64,000 nt of DNA, taken from positions 186,001 to 250,000 of the forward strand of contig NZ_QHLZ01000002.1 in the NCBI RefSeq assembly GCF_003185915.1. Direction: 5' to 3'. Under the pieces are notes generated by a model, which saw only the letters and a list, made by a program, of their open reading frames with translations, ran no database searches and was not told the origin of the DNA. The position numbers were made by a program, and so were the translations under genes. This DNA is from Arthrobacter psychrochitiniphilus (GTDB lineage Bacteria > Actinomycetota > Actinomycetes > Actinomycetales > Micrococcaceae). Each line of letters starts with the position of its first letter. Positions within the stretch are counted from its first letter, which is position 1. Positions 51,480-61,203 of the stretch are shown here, one piece after another.

Positions 51480-52319
51480 CTAGGGCGCTGTCTGACCCAA
51501 ATGCACTCGCGCAAATTCAAGGGTCTCGGCCAGCCATTCCTCGCGCTGCCCGGCGCCCTTGGCCTTGCGAGTGGAAACTTCGGCGACCACCGCGCCGTCG
51601 AACCCGTTATGGGCAATGTGCTGGAGCACCTCAACGCACTCCTGCGTGCCGCGTCCCGGAACCAGGTGCTGGTCCTTTGTAGACGGGGAAATCCCGTCGG
51701 TGAGGTGGACGTGGCGCAGCCGGCTACCGAGGGCCCGCACGGCGTACAAGCTCGAAGCGTCGGCCGTGGCAGCATGCGAAAAGTCCCAGGTAACGTCCTG
51801 GTAGTCCATGCGCACCGGATCCCAATGCGGCAGATAGGCCAATGCCTCGCGTCCGCGGACACGCCACGGGTACATGTTTTCCACTGCAATACGTACTCCA
51901 AAAGCGTCAGCAATATCGCGTACACCCTGGGCAAAGGTTTCGGCGTAACCGTTCTGCCAGCGGAACGGCGGATGCACCACCACTACCTCGGCTCCCACAT
52001 CCACCGCCATCTGGGCTGAGCGCTGTACCTTGTTCCAGGCACTGCCCCAAACCTGCTGCGTCAACAAGAGCGTAGGCGCATGGATCGCCAAAATGGGTTG
52101 CTCATACCGTTCGGCCAGCCGGTTCAGTGCGGATGAATCCTGGCTGTCACCGTTGTGTGTCACGAGCACCTCGACGCCGTCGTACCCCAAATCCGCCGCC
52201 ACCGCGAACCCGTCATGCACCGAAAGTGGATACACAGATGCCGTGGAAAGTGCCACGGGAATGTGCCGCCGTGGAGCCTTGGGAACATCGACGCCGTGAT
52301 TAGGGCTGGTTGAATCCAT
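51480..52319 (-). CDS. Sugar phosphate isomerase/epimerase-like TIM-barrel protein
   Basis: The 279-residue protein has the AP-endonuclease-2 type barrel: VALSTASVYPL, LGYDGVEVLVT, ILAIHAPTLLL, VVVHPPFRWQ, IAVENMYPW, VTWDFSHAATA, LRHVHLTDG and VVAEVST mark the successive strands, with Glu, Asp and His metal ligands. Such proteins isomerise or epimerise sugars or act as endonuclease IV-like enzymes. ATG at 52319 has AGGA close by; ATG at 52331 is another option. It follows the ppx gene on the same strand by 20 bases, so they may be co-transcribed. Confidence 0.85.
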   Translation of the reverse strand: MDSTSPNHGVDVPKAPRRHIPVALSTASVYPLSVHDGFAVAADLGYDGVEVLVTHNGDSQDSSALNRLAERYEQPILAIHAPTLLLTQQVWGSAWNKVQRSAQMAVDVGAEVVVVHPPFRWQNGYAETFAQGVRDIADAFGVRIAVENMYPWRVRGREALAYLPHWDPVRMDYQDVTWDFSHAATADASSLYAVRALGSRLRHVHLTDGISPSTKDQHLVPGRGTQECVEVLQHIAHNGFDGAVVAEVSTRKAKGAGQREEWLAETLEFARVHLGQTAP

Positions 52320-52339
52320 AGGTCCTGACATCCTTTCTA

Positions 52340-53326
52340 CTACTTAGTATCCGAATTTCTCAGCTTAGCAACATGTGCAGGCGGGTCCAGCGGGCCATCA
52401 AAGACCAACTGGTCAAGGCGCCGCAGAATCAAACCTTCGCGCAGCGCCCAGGGACTGATTTGCATGCTCGTCACATTGAACATTTCAAGGGCGCTCTGTG
52501 CCACGAGCGCCCCGGCCAGCACCTGTTGTGCCCGTGCGGATGAGACACCCGGCAGGAACAATCTGTCCGCCGAGGACATCGCTGAGAGCCGTTGGGACCA
52601 CAAGCCAAGATCGCTCAGGTGAAGTTCCCGGCGCACATAGGGCCCCATGGACGACGGCGCAGCGCCCGTTATGCGTGCCAGCGCACGGAATGTTTTGGAA
52701 GAGCCCGTCACGATGTTCGGGACACCGAGCTTCTTGGTTTCCGCGATAGGTTCCTTGAGCGTCGATTTGATGTGCTTGCGCAGTTCCTTGATGCTTTTGG
52801 CCGTGGGCGGGTCCTCAGCCAACCATTCCCGGGTCAGCCGCCCGGCACCCAACGGCACCGAATGGGCCAGAGCCGGCAGCTCGTTCTCGCCCTGGGAGAT
52901 CTCAAAGGAACCACCGCCTATGTCAAGGTTCAAAATGGTGCCCGCACCCCAGCCGAGCCACCGACGCACGGCAAAGAACGTCATCGCAGACTCCTCTTCG
53001 CCGGTCAGTTCGGTCAGGCGGACGGTGGTCTCATGCTGGACCCTGGCCAGTACGGCCGCACCATTGGTGGATTCACGGATGGCTGAGGTGCAGAACGCCA
53101 ACAAATCCTTTGCCTTGTGCTTGGCAGCAAATTCCCACGCCTCAAGGATGAACTCAATCAGCTCATGTTGGCCCTCGTCGCTGATGTTTCCTTCATCATC
53201 AAGGTACTTCACCAAGCTCAACGGGCGCTTGTGGGAGGCGTAGGGCACGGGGTTTGCCCCGGGGCGCGCATCAACAAGCAGCAGGTGGACTGTATTGGAC
53301 CCAATGTCGAGTACGCCTAATCTCAT
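52340..53326 (-). CDS. Exopolyphosphatase / guanosine pentaphosphate phosphatase (Ppx/GppA)
   Basis: This 328-residue member of the ASKHA fold hydrolyses polyphosphate or pppGpp. It starts MRLGVLDIGSNTVHLLLVDA, the phosphate-1 loop, and has LAFCTSAIRES near residue 77, TGEEESAMTFFA near 107, ILNLDIGGGSFEI near 128 and VTGSSKTFRALARI near 205. At 328 residues it has only the two-domain core, like actinobacterial Ppx1. ATG at 53326 is preferred; upstream codons lack family similarity. AATAAT about 8 bases upstream suits a leaderless start. Confidence 0.92.
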   Translation of the reverse strand: MRLGVLDIGSNTVHLLLVDARPGANPVPYASHKRPLSLVKYLDDEGNISDEGQHELIEFILEAWEFAAKHKAKDLLAFCTSAIRESTNGAAVLARVQHETTVRLTELTGEEESAMTFFAVRRWLGWGAGTILNLDIGGGSFEISQGENELPALAHSVPLGAGRLTREWLAEDPPTAKSIKELRKHIKSTLKEPIAETKKLGVPNIVTGSSKTFRALARITGAAPSSMGPYVRRELHLSDLGLWSQRLSAMSSADRLFLPGVSSARAQQVLAGALVAQSALEMFNVTSMQISPWALREGLILRRLDQLVFDGPLDPPAHVAKLRNSDTK

Positions 53327-53361
53327 AAGCCCATTATTGTCCCTCGGAACGCATTCCATGC

Positions 53362-53417
53362 AGAAGGCCGCCTGGTGGCGAAGCGTATTGCCTCGCTTTG
53401 CCACCAGAGGGCCTTCT
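53362..53417 (-). terminator. Hairpin after topA
   Basis: AGAAGGCC (53362-53369) pairs with GGCCTTCT (53410-53417), and inside TGGTGGC pairs with GCCACCA. It starts 36 bases beyond the topA stop on the minus strand. No U tract follows, but the stem is strong. Confidence 0.65.
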
Positions 53418-53452
53418 GTGCTGTTACATTAACTGCCCTTTTTCAGCGGCTG

Positions 53453-56230
53453 CTACTTCTTGGCAGGTGCCTTCTTCTTAGCCGGGGCCTTGGCTGCGGG
53501 CTTCTTGGCAGGCGCCTTCGCAGTCCGTTTAACGGGACCTCGCTCACGCTTGTCGGCCAGAAGCTCGACGGCGGTTTCCCGAGTCAGCTGTTCAACTTCG
53601 GTTCCGCGGGGCACCGTGATGTTAGTGACGCCGTCAGTGATGTAGGGGCCAAAGCGGCCCTCCTTCACCACAATGTTCTTGCCTGAAACGGGGTCTTCAC
53701 CAAACTCTGCCAAGGGCGGCACCGCGGCGCGCGCGCCTCGCTGCTTGGGCTGGGAGTATATCTCCAACGCCGCTTCCAACGTGATGGTGAAGATCTCTTC
53801 CTCGGAGCCGATGGAGCGCGAGTCCGAACCCTTCTTCAGATACGGGCCAAAGCGGCCGTTCTGCACAGTGATTTCGTTGCCCTCGGTGTCTGCACCCAAG
53901 ACTCGCGGCAGGCTCATGATCGCCAAAGCTTCATCCAGCGTGACGGTTTCCACGCTCATGGCTTTGAAAATTGAACCGGTCCGCGGCTTGACCTTAACGG
54001 GCTTCTTCGGCGGCTTCGGCTTGCCGTTCTTGTAGTACTCCACCGGCTGGTTGGCGATTTGCTCTTCTGTCATTTCCGGAATGACTTCGGTGACATACGG
54101 ACCGTAACGCCCGTTTTTGGCCACCACTGTGTTGCCGGAAACGGGATCCGCTCCCAGAACACGTTCCTCAGGGGCGGCAGTGTCCATGAGTTCTTGCGCC
54201 TTTTCGGGCGTGAGCTCATCCGGAGCCAGATCCTCGGGCACATTGGCGCGGGCCGCCTCAATAATTTCACCGGTTTTGGCATCCACCGTGGGGACGGTGG
54301 ATTCCAGGTACGGACCAAACTTACCCACACGCAACACCAAGGTGTCGGTGATGGGCATAGAGTTAATCTCGCGGGCGTCAATGTCGCCAAGGTTATTGAC
54401 AATGTCCTGCAAACCGCGGTTGCCGTCATCACCAAAGTAGAAATGGGTCAGCCAGTCGGAGCCTTGCTCCTGGCCGTTGGCGATCCTGTCCAAACCCTTT
54501 TCCATACCGGCAGTGAACTCGTAGTCCACGTAATCGGTGAAGTGCAGTTCCAGCAAGCGCACCACGGAGAACGCGATCCAGCTCGGCACCAGGGCGGAAC
54601 CCTGCTTGCGAACATAACCACGGTCCATGATGGTGGACAAGGTAGAAGCGTAAGTGGACGGGCGGCCAATTCCGCGCTCTTCCATTTCCTTGGTCAGGGA
54701 TGCTTCCGTAAAGCGCGGCGGAGGCGTGGTGTCATGGCCATTGGCCTGGACATCGGCGGCGCTCAGAGAGTCATTTTCCTTGACGTTGGGCAGGCGGCGG
54801 TCTGAATCATCGGAGGCGTTGCGGGACTCATCCCGGCCTTCCTCATACGCGGCCAGGAAACCACGGAAGGTGATGACAGTACCTGAAGCTGAGAACTCGG
54901 CATCCTGCCCATCAGCAGCGCCACCGGAGGCTTTGGCACCCAACTTGATGGTCGCCGTCGAGCCCTTGGCATCAGCCATCTGAGAAGCAACGGTGCGCTT
55001 CCAGATCAGCTCGTAGAGCTTGAACTCATCTCCTCGCAGGGCGCTGGCAACCTGAGCCGGGGTACGGAAAGAGTCACCGGCGGGACGGATGGCCTCGTGG
55101 GCTTCTTGGGCGTTGGCGCTCTTGCTGGCGTAAACACGCTTGGCGGCGGGCACGAATTCGGGGCCGTACAGCTCCGAAGCCTGCCGGCGGGCAGCGTTGA
55201 CGGCCTCATCGCTCAGCGAAGAAGAATCCGTACGCATATACGTGATGTAACCATTTTCATACAGGCGCTGGGCTGTCGACATGGTCGATTTGGAGGAGAA
55301 GCGCAGCTTACGCCCCGCCTCCTGCTGCAGTGTGGAGGTAGTAAACGGCGGGGCCGGGCGGCGGGTGTACGGCTTGTGTTCCACCGAACGGACTGAAAAT
55401 TCAACATCCTGCAACCCTGCCGCGAGGGCCTTGGCGGCAACCTCGTCTAGGTGTGCAACGTTCTTGCCGGTCAGCACGCCTTGATCACTAAAATCACGGC
55501 CCGAGGCAACACGTTTGCCACCGACTGCGGCCAGCTTGGCACTGAAAGACTCACCGGTGTCAGTGGTACTGAAGGTTCCAGCCAGGTCCCAATAGTTGGC
55601 GGAGCGGAAGGCCATGCGTTCACGCTCACGCTCAACCACCATGCGGGTCACCACTGACTGCACGCGGCCGGCGGAAAGCTTCGGGGCCACCTTGCGCCAC
55701 AGCACCGGGGAAAGCTCGTAGCCGAACAGGCGGTCCACTACTCGGCGGGTTTCCTGCGCATCAACAAGGTCTGTATCAAGTTCACGCAGGTTTCCCAGGG
55801 CGCGCTGGAGCGATTCCTTGGTGATTTCGGCAAAGGTCATCCGATGCACGGGCACCTTGGGCTTGAGTACCTCGAGCAGGTGCCACGCAATAGCTTCGCC
55901 TTCGCGATCCCCATCAGTTGCGAGGTAAAGTTCATCGGCGTCCTTGAGCTGCGCCTTGAGCTCGGCCACCTTCTTCTTCTTATCGGAAGAGATGACGTAG
56001 TACGGCTTGAAGTCGTTTTCAAGGTCCACTGCGAACTTGCCGATCGAGGACTTCTTCAGCTCTGCGGGCAGCTCGGAAGGCTGCGGCAGGTCGCGAATGT
56101 GCCCGATCGAGGCCTCAACAACGAACCCCTCGCCCAAGTACTTGGCGATGGTCTTGCTTTTGGCAGGGGACTCTACAATAACGAGCTTTTTGCCGGTCTT
56201 GGGCTTGCTGGCTGCTGCCTTGCTGGGCAC
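53453..56230 (-). CDS. topA: DNA topoisomerase I
   Basis: The 925-residue type IA enzyme relaxes negative supercoils. The TOPRIM domain is at the N terminus (LVIVESPAKSKTIAKYL and ATDGDREGEAIAWHLLEVL). The active-site Tyr lies in RLYENGYITYMRTDSSSLSDEA in two parts near residue 330. Instead of zinc fingers it has C-terminal repeats of the form NGRYGPYV, NGRFGPYLKKG, EGRFGPYITDG, and a Lys/Ala/Pro-rich tail ending KKAPAKK, as in mycobacterial TopA. GTG at 56230 has GGAG about 5 bases upstream. Confidence 0.96.
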   Translation of the reverse strand: MPSKAAASKPKTGKKLVIVESPAKSKTIAKYLGEGFVVEASIGHIRDLPQPSELPAELKKSSIGKFAVDLENDFKPYYVISSDKKKKVAELKAQLKDADELYLATDGDREGEAIAWHLLEVLKPKVPVHRMTFAEITKESLQRALGNLRELDTDLVDAQETRRVVDRLFGYELSPVLWRKVAPKLSAGRVQSVVTRMVVERERERMAFRSANYWDLAGTFSTTDTGESFSAKLAAVGGKRVASGRDFSDQGVLTGKNVAHLDEVAAKALAAGLQDVEFSVRSVEHKPYTRRPAPPFTTSTLQQEAGRKLRFSSKSTMSTAQRLYENGYITYMRTDSSSLSDEAVNAARRQASELYGPEFVPAAKRVYASKSANAQEAHEAIRPAGDSFRTPAQVASALRGDEFKLYELIWKRTVASQMADAKGSTATIKLGAKASGGAADGQDAEFSASGTVITFRGFLAAYEEGRDESRNASDDSDRRLPNVKENDSLSAADVQANGHDTTPPPRFTEASLTKEMEERGIGRPSTYASTLSTIMDRGYVRKQGSALVPSWIAFSVVRLLELHFTDYVDYEFTAGMEKGLDRIANGQEQGSDWLTHFYFGDDGNRGLQDIVNNLGDIDAREINSMPITDTLVLRVGKFGPYLESTVPTVDAKTGEIIEAARANVPEDLAPDELTPEKAQELMDTAAPEERVLGADPVSGNTVVAKNGRYGPYVTEVIPEMTEEQIANQPVEYYKNGKPKPPKKPVKVKPRTGSIFKAMSVETVTLDEALAIMSLPRVLGADTEGNEITVQNGRFGPYLKKGSDSRSIGSEEEIFTITLEAALEIYSQPKQRGARAAVPPLAEFGEDPVSGKNIVVKEGRFGPYITDGVTNITVPRGTEVEQLTRETAVELLADKRERGPVKRTAKAPAKKPAAKAPAKKKAPAKK

Positions 56231-56365
56231 GGTACTCCTACAGGGAATGAATGGTGGACGAACGGTGTCCCCTGAGCTAGTTCACCATATTTTTACTGTG
56301 AACGCGTACTGCCGGGGAAATTTGGCTTGCCGGAGCAACCGTTGGGAAGGCGGCGGTACCGGGTT

Positions 56366-56524
56366 TTATTCGTTTTTATTAACAAGGAAAATGGTCTTGC
56401 TGATGGGCGGCTCAGATAAGGCCTTAGGGAGCGCGTGGCGCGAGCCGAGGACCGCAATCTCAGGGTCAAATCCCACGTATTTTGGCTCTTCGGCAACTTC
56501 TTCGTCGTTGCGGATCAAGGCCAT
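56366..56524 (-). CDS. Possible small hypothetical protein
   Basis: A frame of 52 residues starting MALIRNDEEVAEEPKYVGFD and ending KTIFLVNKNE looks protein-like: acidic start, then GFDPEIAVLGSRHALPKAL. ATG at 56524 has no clear ribosome site. It lies between topA and the methyltransferase on the same strand. It could be a real mini-gene or the remnant of one; no family is recognised. The rest of 56231-56743 holds only the hairpin at 56658-56717 and short TAGTGCCAGT repeats near 56620-56650. Confidence 0.35.
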   Translation of the reverse strand: MALIRNDEEVAEEPKYVGFDPEIAVLGSRHALPKALSEPPISKTIFLVNKNE

Positions 56525-56657
56525 GGGAGAACCGCTTTCCCGTGCCGTGGCCACTTCGCAGAATCTCCCGCAGCGAACCTGTCCCGTCCAGATATGTCAT
56601 TTGCACCACACGGTGGCTCCAGTCGGTAGTGCCAGTTGGTAGTGCCAGTCGGGTCAG

Positions 56658-56717
56658 CGCTACCGCCCCCCACATCCGCGCCCGGTAGACAGGGCGCGGA
56701 TGTGGGGGGCTGTAGCG
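56658..56717 (-). terminator. Very stable hairpin after the methyltransferase gene
   Basis: CGCTAC plus CGCCCCCCACATCCGCGCCC (56658-56683) pairs with 56692-56717 with a single mismatch, giving a 26-bp stem and an 8-base loop. It starts 26 bases after the stop of the minus-strand methyltransferase gene. U residues are lacking. Confidence 0.65.
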
Positions 56718-56743
56718 GATGTGAGGGGCGGGCGGGGAAAGTC

Positions 56744-58378
56744 TCAGGCCGGGAGCAAGAAGCCGTCGCGCACCAAGTTGCGTACGTCCCGTGCCAGGGA
56801 TTCGGTGAATTCAGCGTCGTCACGTTCCATCAACACAGCCAAGGCGCCGATGATCTGCCCGGCGGTGAGGTCGCCGTCGCACGCGGAAACAAAGCCGGCC
56901 AGCTCGGTGCTGAGCAAGTTGGTGCGCCGCAATCCAGCGCCCTGGCGGAGGAGGATCACGCCGGGATGTTCTGCCCCGGGCTTCTGATGGCGTTCCTCCG
57001 TGACGTCCGAGGCCACTAAGAGGTACTCGAAGGTGAGGTCTGGATGCGCCTTGAGCCATTGTGCACGCTCCAAGGCGTCTGCCAGATGAGGGCCAACGGG
57101 TTGTTCGATGGGGTACAGAATTTCCTCGAAGCGAGGTTCATCAACGGTTTCTTGCGCCGTGGGACGGCGCAGCACAATGTAACCGAAGCCGATTCCGGCC
57201 ACCTCGCGGGAGGCGAAATCGAGCAGGTAGTCCTCATAAGCGTTGGCATAGGCCACCTGGTCACGGCCCTGCGAGGCATCTTGGAGCCAGGTTTCGGCAT
57301 AGCCGCCCGGGGACACCTGCTCGCGTTGAATGAACCACGCCTCAATTCCCGGTGCCAGCCATTGCGCGGGGCGGGTATGCCACAGCACGCTGGTGCCCGA
57401 GCCCGAGCTGGTGCTGTCCGCACTATGCTGGATTTCCCAGTTGCCCAACATCTGTGCCGTACCGCCGGTGGCCAGCACGGTGGGCAGTTCGCGCACCAGA
57501 GACTCCACGATGGCGTCCCCAGCCATGCCGCCGTCGCGGTACGTGAATTGCTCGCTGCTCTGTTCCCCTCGGTGACGGGGTGTGATGACGAACGGCGGAT
57601 TGGAAACCACCAGATCAAAGCGCTCCCCCGCGACAGGTTCCAGCAGGCTGCCCAGGCGCAGGGACACGCGGGCGTCCGGGTTGGTTGGTTCAAGGTCAGC
57701 CTGTGTGAGGCCAAGAGCCTGTGCATTGAGAGCCAGATTGAAACGGGTGAAGGCCAGTGCACGCTCGGAGATGTCGGTGGCAACCACGGCTTTTGCATGG
57801 CTGAGCAGGTGGAACAGCTGAATGCCGCACCCGGTGCCCAAATCCAGCGCCCTCTCAACGGTGCGGCGCATGGTCCCTTGCGCCAGTGTCAGAGAGGCCT
57901 GCCCAATACCCAGCACGTGATCCTTGCGCAGCACGCCAGGACGCTGGTGTGCGCCGAGATCGCTGGCCACCCACAGGTTAGTCTCCGCTGTATCTTCCGT
58001 AGCTGCGGGCCAGCCGTAAGGGCGGAGGTCGACGGCGGCACGAACCATACCCGGGGTTCCGGCACCTTCCACGATGCCCATTTTCAGCAACGCTTCAACA
58101 CCGGTTGATGGCAGTGCGCCGGCCAGCTCCGCGGCAGGGACGCTCTGGTCCACCAGCCACACCTTCACTAGTGTGGCCAGCGGCGAGGTGTTGGTGCGCA
58201 GCAGCAGTGCTGCCGGTACGGTTTGGTCTCTACCCAGCGCCTGGTTCGCGTCCTTGCCAAGGAGCTCCGCCACACCGTCGACCGTGTAATTGATGGCTGT
58301 CAGGTCGTGGGCCAATCCGGCAAGGATGTCAGGGTTATCACTTTGCGGGGCGTCGGGGATCGTGGCGAAATCAGTCAT
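56744..58378 (-). CDS. Large class I SAM-dependent methyltransferase (DUF7059 type)
   Basis: The 544-residue protein has a helical N-terminal part (residues 1-130), a Rossmann methyltransferase core and an additional C-terminal domain of about 230 residues. The SAM loop is ALDLGTGCGIQLFHLL near residue 178, and DLVVSNPPFVITPRHRG near 256 carries the NPPF motif of nucleic-acid N-methyltransferases. RNA or DNA base methylation is therefore likely, as in RsmC/PrmC-type enzymes; the target is unknown. It is a common single-copy actinobacterial gene and monocistronic here. Confidence 0.82.
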   Translation of the reverse strand: MTDFATIPDAPQSDNPDILAGLAHDLTAINYTVDGVAELLGKDANQALGRDQTVPAALLLRTNTSPLATLVKVWLVDQSVPAAELAGALPSTGVEALLKMGIVEGAGTPGMVRAAVDLRPYGWPAATEDTAETNLWVASDLGAHQRPGVLRKDHVLGIGQASLTLAQGTMRRTVERALDLGTGCGIQLFHLLSHAKAVVATDISERALAFTRFNLALNAQALGLTQADLEPTNPDARVSLRLGSLLEPVAGERFDLVVSNPPFVITPRHRGEQSSEQFTYRDGGMAGDAIVESLVRELPTVLATGGTAQMLGNWEIQHSADSTSSGSGTSVLWHTRPAQWLAPGIEAWFIQREQVSPGGYAETWLQDASQGRDQVAYANAYEDYLLDFASREVAGIGFGYIVLRRPTAQETVDEPRFEEILYPIEQPVGPHLADALERAQWLKAHPDLTFEYLLVASDVTEERHQKPGAEHPGVILLRQGAGLRRTNLLSTELAGFVSACDGDLTAGQIIGALAVLMERDDAEFTESLARDVRNLVRDGFLLPA

Positions 58379-58433
58379 GGATCAAGCCTAACGAGTCTGC
58401 AACGCCCGTTGACCACCACGGTATGGTTTGCCC

Positions 58434-58751
58434 ATGGATGCAAAATCTAGGCGAGACGGTGGGGGCGAATCTGAGCAGCCCTTGATTCTGCACCTGGGCC
58501 ATGAGGAACTCATCATTCGCCAACGCTACGAAACAATCAGCATAGTCAACGACCTCTTGATAGGGCTGTGGTTTCTGGTGGGGAGTATTTTGTTCTTTTC
58601 ACCGGCGTTAACCCATATGGGTACGTGGCTGTTTGTCCTGGGAAGTATAGAAATGCTCATCCGGCCGGCCATCCGCTTCACCCGGCGAGTGCATTTGGGC
58701 AGATACCATCCAAATGTCCCTGGTATTGGCGACGGCGGTCATGATTTTTAG
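58434..58751 (+). CDS. YrhK-domain small membrane protein
   Basis: This 105-residue protein carries the YrhK signature LGHEELIIRQRYETISIVNDL followed by two membrane segments, GLWFLVGSILFFSP and GTWLFVLGSIEMLIRPAIR. ATG at 58434 is six bases after TATGGT, consistent with a leaderless mRNA. The family's role is unknown. It converges with the DUF421 gene. Confidence 0.85.
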   Translation: MDAKSRRDGGGESEQPLILHLGHEELIIRQRYETISIVNDLLIGLWFLVGSILFFSPALTHMGTWLFVLGSIEMLIRPAIRFTRRVHLGRYHPNVPGIGDGGHDF

Positions 58752-58815
58752 CACCACGGTGAGGGCACCAGCTTTGATGGGACTCTAGCTCCGCGAGTAG
58801 CCATCAGTGGCTGGA

Positions 58816-59370
58816 TCAGTCCTGTGGCTGGGCTAAGAAGGCTGCCGGGATTAGTTCCGCGCCCTTCACATTCGCCAAAAAACTTGGCTCGATGCCAATG
58901 CCTACCCGCAGAACGCTGATCTCACCCGTTGCTTCGAGGATTACGGCGGCGATCTCCGTGCGGCTGCGGATACCGGCCAAGCGTAGCCGTACGGTAATCT
59001 CCTGTTCGGAAACATGGGTGCGCCACAAGTTTGCTGGAACAATCTCGCTGCCAGCCATGAGTAGGTAGGCGCGATTGCTCACGACCGCCTCGGCTCGGGG
59101 AAAACGGCGCAACTGACCCGTGAGTGCCTGCAACGTCAATAAGGTAACCAAGCCCAAAGCACCAGCCAAAAGCGTGGGTGTGTAGCCCAGGATTGCCCGG
59201 CCAACAACGGCACCGAGCGCCACCGCCGCAGCGAGGTCCCAACTAGACAAGCTCGCCATGGTGCGTTGGCCCAAGAACCTAATCAATAACAAGACAAAAA
59301 GGTAGAGGGCAATCGCGGAGAGCACCACTCGGGCGGCGTCACCCCATGTCAGTCCATAATCGTTCCACAT
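58816..59370 (-). CDS. DUF421-family membrane protein (YetF-like)
   Basis: This 184-residue protein has three hydrophobic segments (about 14-34, 45-65 and 70-90) containing FLGQRTMASLSSWDLAAAVALGAVVGRAIL across parts. A small soluble domain follows, with NRAYLLMAGSEIVPANL and a mixed beta-sheet to the end. ATG at 59370 has AGGAAGG 7 bases upstream. It lies 47 bases after trhO on the same strand, probably co-transcribed. Function unknown. Confidence 0.85.
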   Translation of the reverse strand: MWNDYGLTWGDAARVVLSAIALYLFVLLLIRFLGQRTMASLSSWDLAAAVALGAVVGRAILGYTPTLLAGALGLVTLLTLQALTGQLRRFPRAEAVVSNRAYLLMAGSEIVPANLWRTHVSEQEITVRLRLAGIRSRTEIAAVILEATGEISVLRVGIGIEPSFLANVKGAELIPAAFLAQPQD

Positions 59371-59417
59371 GGTCATTCCTTCCTCAGGAACTCCAGCGTA
59401 ATCCGTGAACCCCAGGG

Positions 59418-60311
59418 CTATTCGGTGCAGCCTTGCGGGCATTGCAGTGTTGATGGGTTCGCGGCGCAGCTGGTGCAGTACAGGTTCAGGTTGCGGCAGC
59501 TGGGGTTGGAGCAGTTTTCGAACTTGTTACTGGGGTTGTTGCAGCGGATACAATGGCCAACTTCTTTGGCTTCCTCGCTGAATTCCATGTGCATGCGCTT
59601 GTCGAAGACGTAGAGAGAGCCCTCCCAGAGACCCTTGTCTTTGAAGGTTTCCCCATAGCGGACAATGCCGCCGTCCATTTGATAAACCTCTTTAAAACCG
59701 CGGTTGACCATGAGGGAGCTGAGCACTTCACAGCGGATACCGCCGGTGCAGTAGGTGACCACCGGCTTGTCTTTAAGATCGTCGTACTTGCCCGAGTCGA
59801 GTTCTTTAATGAAGTCGTGGGTCGTCTCGACGTCGGGCACAATGGCGTTCTTAAATTTGCCGATTTGCGCCTCGAAGGCGTTACGGCCGTCGAAGAATAC
59901 AACTTCTTCACCCTTGGATTCCTTCTCGGCAACAAGTTCGTGAAGCTCTTGCGGCAACAGGTGCGTGCCACCGCCAACCACGCCATTTTCATCCACTTTG
60001 AGTTCACCGGGGGCACCGAAGCTGACAATCTCGTCCCGGGCCTTCACACTCAGGCGGGGAAAATCATCCCCCGTGCCGTCTGACCATTTGATGTCCATGT
60101 TCTTGAAGCCAGGGTATTCACGCGTGGTTTTGAGGTACTGCTTGACGTCCCTAATGTCACCGCCAACAGTTGCATTGATGCCATCTTTGGAGATGATGAT
60201 GCGCCCCTTAAGGCTGAGCTTTTCGCACAGGGCACGCTGCCAGAGCTTGATCGCTTCTGGATCGCTAAGGGGAGTAAAGCCGTAAAAGAGCACAATTTTG
60301 TTCAAAGCCAC
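59418..60311 (-). CDS. trhO: tRNA uridine(34) hydroxylase TrhO (rhodanese-like, YceA family)
   Basis: This 297-residue protein hydroxylates uridine 34 of certain tRNAs with oxygen, the first step to 5-methoxyuridine derivatives. It has the N-terminal domain ([38 protein letters not shown]), a rhodanese domain with active-site [15 protein letters not shown] near residue 187, and a C-terminal cysteine-rich tail ([19 protein letters not shown], then CTSCAAN). GTG at 60311 is used. All key cysteines are present. Confidence 0.92.
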   Translation of the reverse strand: MALNKIVLFYGFTPLSDPEAIKLWQRALCEKLSLKGRIIISKDGINATVGGDIRDVKQYLKTTREYPGFKNMDIKWSDGTGDDFPRLSVKARDEIVSFGAPGELKVDENGVVGGGTHLLPQELHELVAEKESKGEEVVFFDGRNAFEAQIGKFKNAIVPDVETTHDFIKELDSGKYDDLKDKPVVTYCTGGIRCEVLSSLMVNRGFKEVYQMDGGIVRYGETFKDKGLWEGSLYVFDKRMHMEFSEEAKEVGHCIRCNNPSNKFENCSNPSCRNLNLYCTSCAANPSTLQCPQGCTE

Positions 60312-60388
60312 GTATTAAAGCCTACTTTGTGCCACCAAATGGCTTCGCCTGCGCCCCTCCGGACTGTCCAAAGGGATAGGCTGAGCCC

Positions 60389-61105
60389 ATGATCGTTGCC
60401 TCCACAGGGCTAGCTGACCAGAGCGCTGCATGGTTTGCCGGCTGGACTGCGCTAAGAAGCTACCCGAGTCGCTCCGGAACAGGGTATTTGGCGGCCTTGC
60501 GCCTCGATCGCAATAGCGGTTGGGAATACTTCACTACCAATCCCACCCCGTCCTCTTTTGCTAGCTTGGCTCAAGAAGTGAATGCTTCATCTCAACGTGC
60601 CTTGTGTGTGCTGGGCTCCGATGTGCACAAGTACGTAAAGATGGCGCACCAATCAGGGATGGGAATGCTCTCCGCCTCAGAGCAGCTCATGGTGTGCCAT
60701 TTGGAGAATCAAGATAATCAGGACCCTTTTTTGGGCGACCCTGAGCTGTCCTTGGTGATCAAGGCGATGGGCGGCAAGCATAGCTCTTCAGTCTGCGAGG
60801 AGCGTTTCTCTGTTGCGATTGTGCGCGGGCAAACTGTTCTGGCGGCGGGAAAGGTGGGCATCTACGGCGAATATGCCATCTTCGATCAGATTGAAACCCA
60901 CTCTCAGCACAGACGCCGCGGTTACGGCATGCTGCTCATGAAGGCCATGACTGCCAGAGCCCAGGCCCATCCAGTGACCACCGGGCTGTTGTTAGCCAGC
61001 ACCGATGGACAACGGCTGTACTTCAAGCTCGGCTGGCGCGCCATCAGCCCCGTCACCGTCTTGGTGCCCAAATCCCGCATCGAAGAGCTGACTCGCACCC
61101 ACTGA
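60389..61105 (+). CDS. GNAT-fold acetyltransferase-like protein
   Basis: This 238-residue protein has a C-terminal GNAT core: EERFSVAIVRGQTVLAAGKV, AIFDQIETHSQHRRRGYGMLLMKAM with the acetyl-CoA loop RRRGYG near residue 175, and GLLLASTDGQRLYFKLGWRAI. The N-terminal 110 residues are less typical and may be a second, decayed GNAT repeat. TAGGCT 7 bases before ATG fits leaderless translation. The acceptor is unknown. Confidence 0.82.
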   Translation: MIVASTGLADQSAAWFAGWTALRSYPSRSGTGYLAALRLDRNSGWEYFTTNPTPSSFASLAQEVNASSQRALCVLGSDVHKYVKMAHQSGMGMLSASEQLMVCHLENQDNQDPFLGDPELSLVIKAMGGKHSSSVCEERFSVAIVRGQTVLAAGKVGIYGEYAIFDQIETHSQHRRRGYGMLLMKAMTARAQAHPVTTGLLLASTDGQRLYFKLGWRAISPVTVLVPKSRIEELTRTH

Positions 61106-61203
61106 TAACCGCCTCCATAACCGCCTCGAGGAAGTAGTCCCGTGGAGATTGGCATAGCTGGAGCCTTGACAGCGAGACTTCAGCGGCACAATCCGGTGGC
61201 ACA

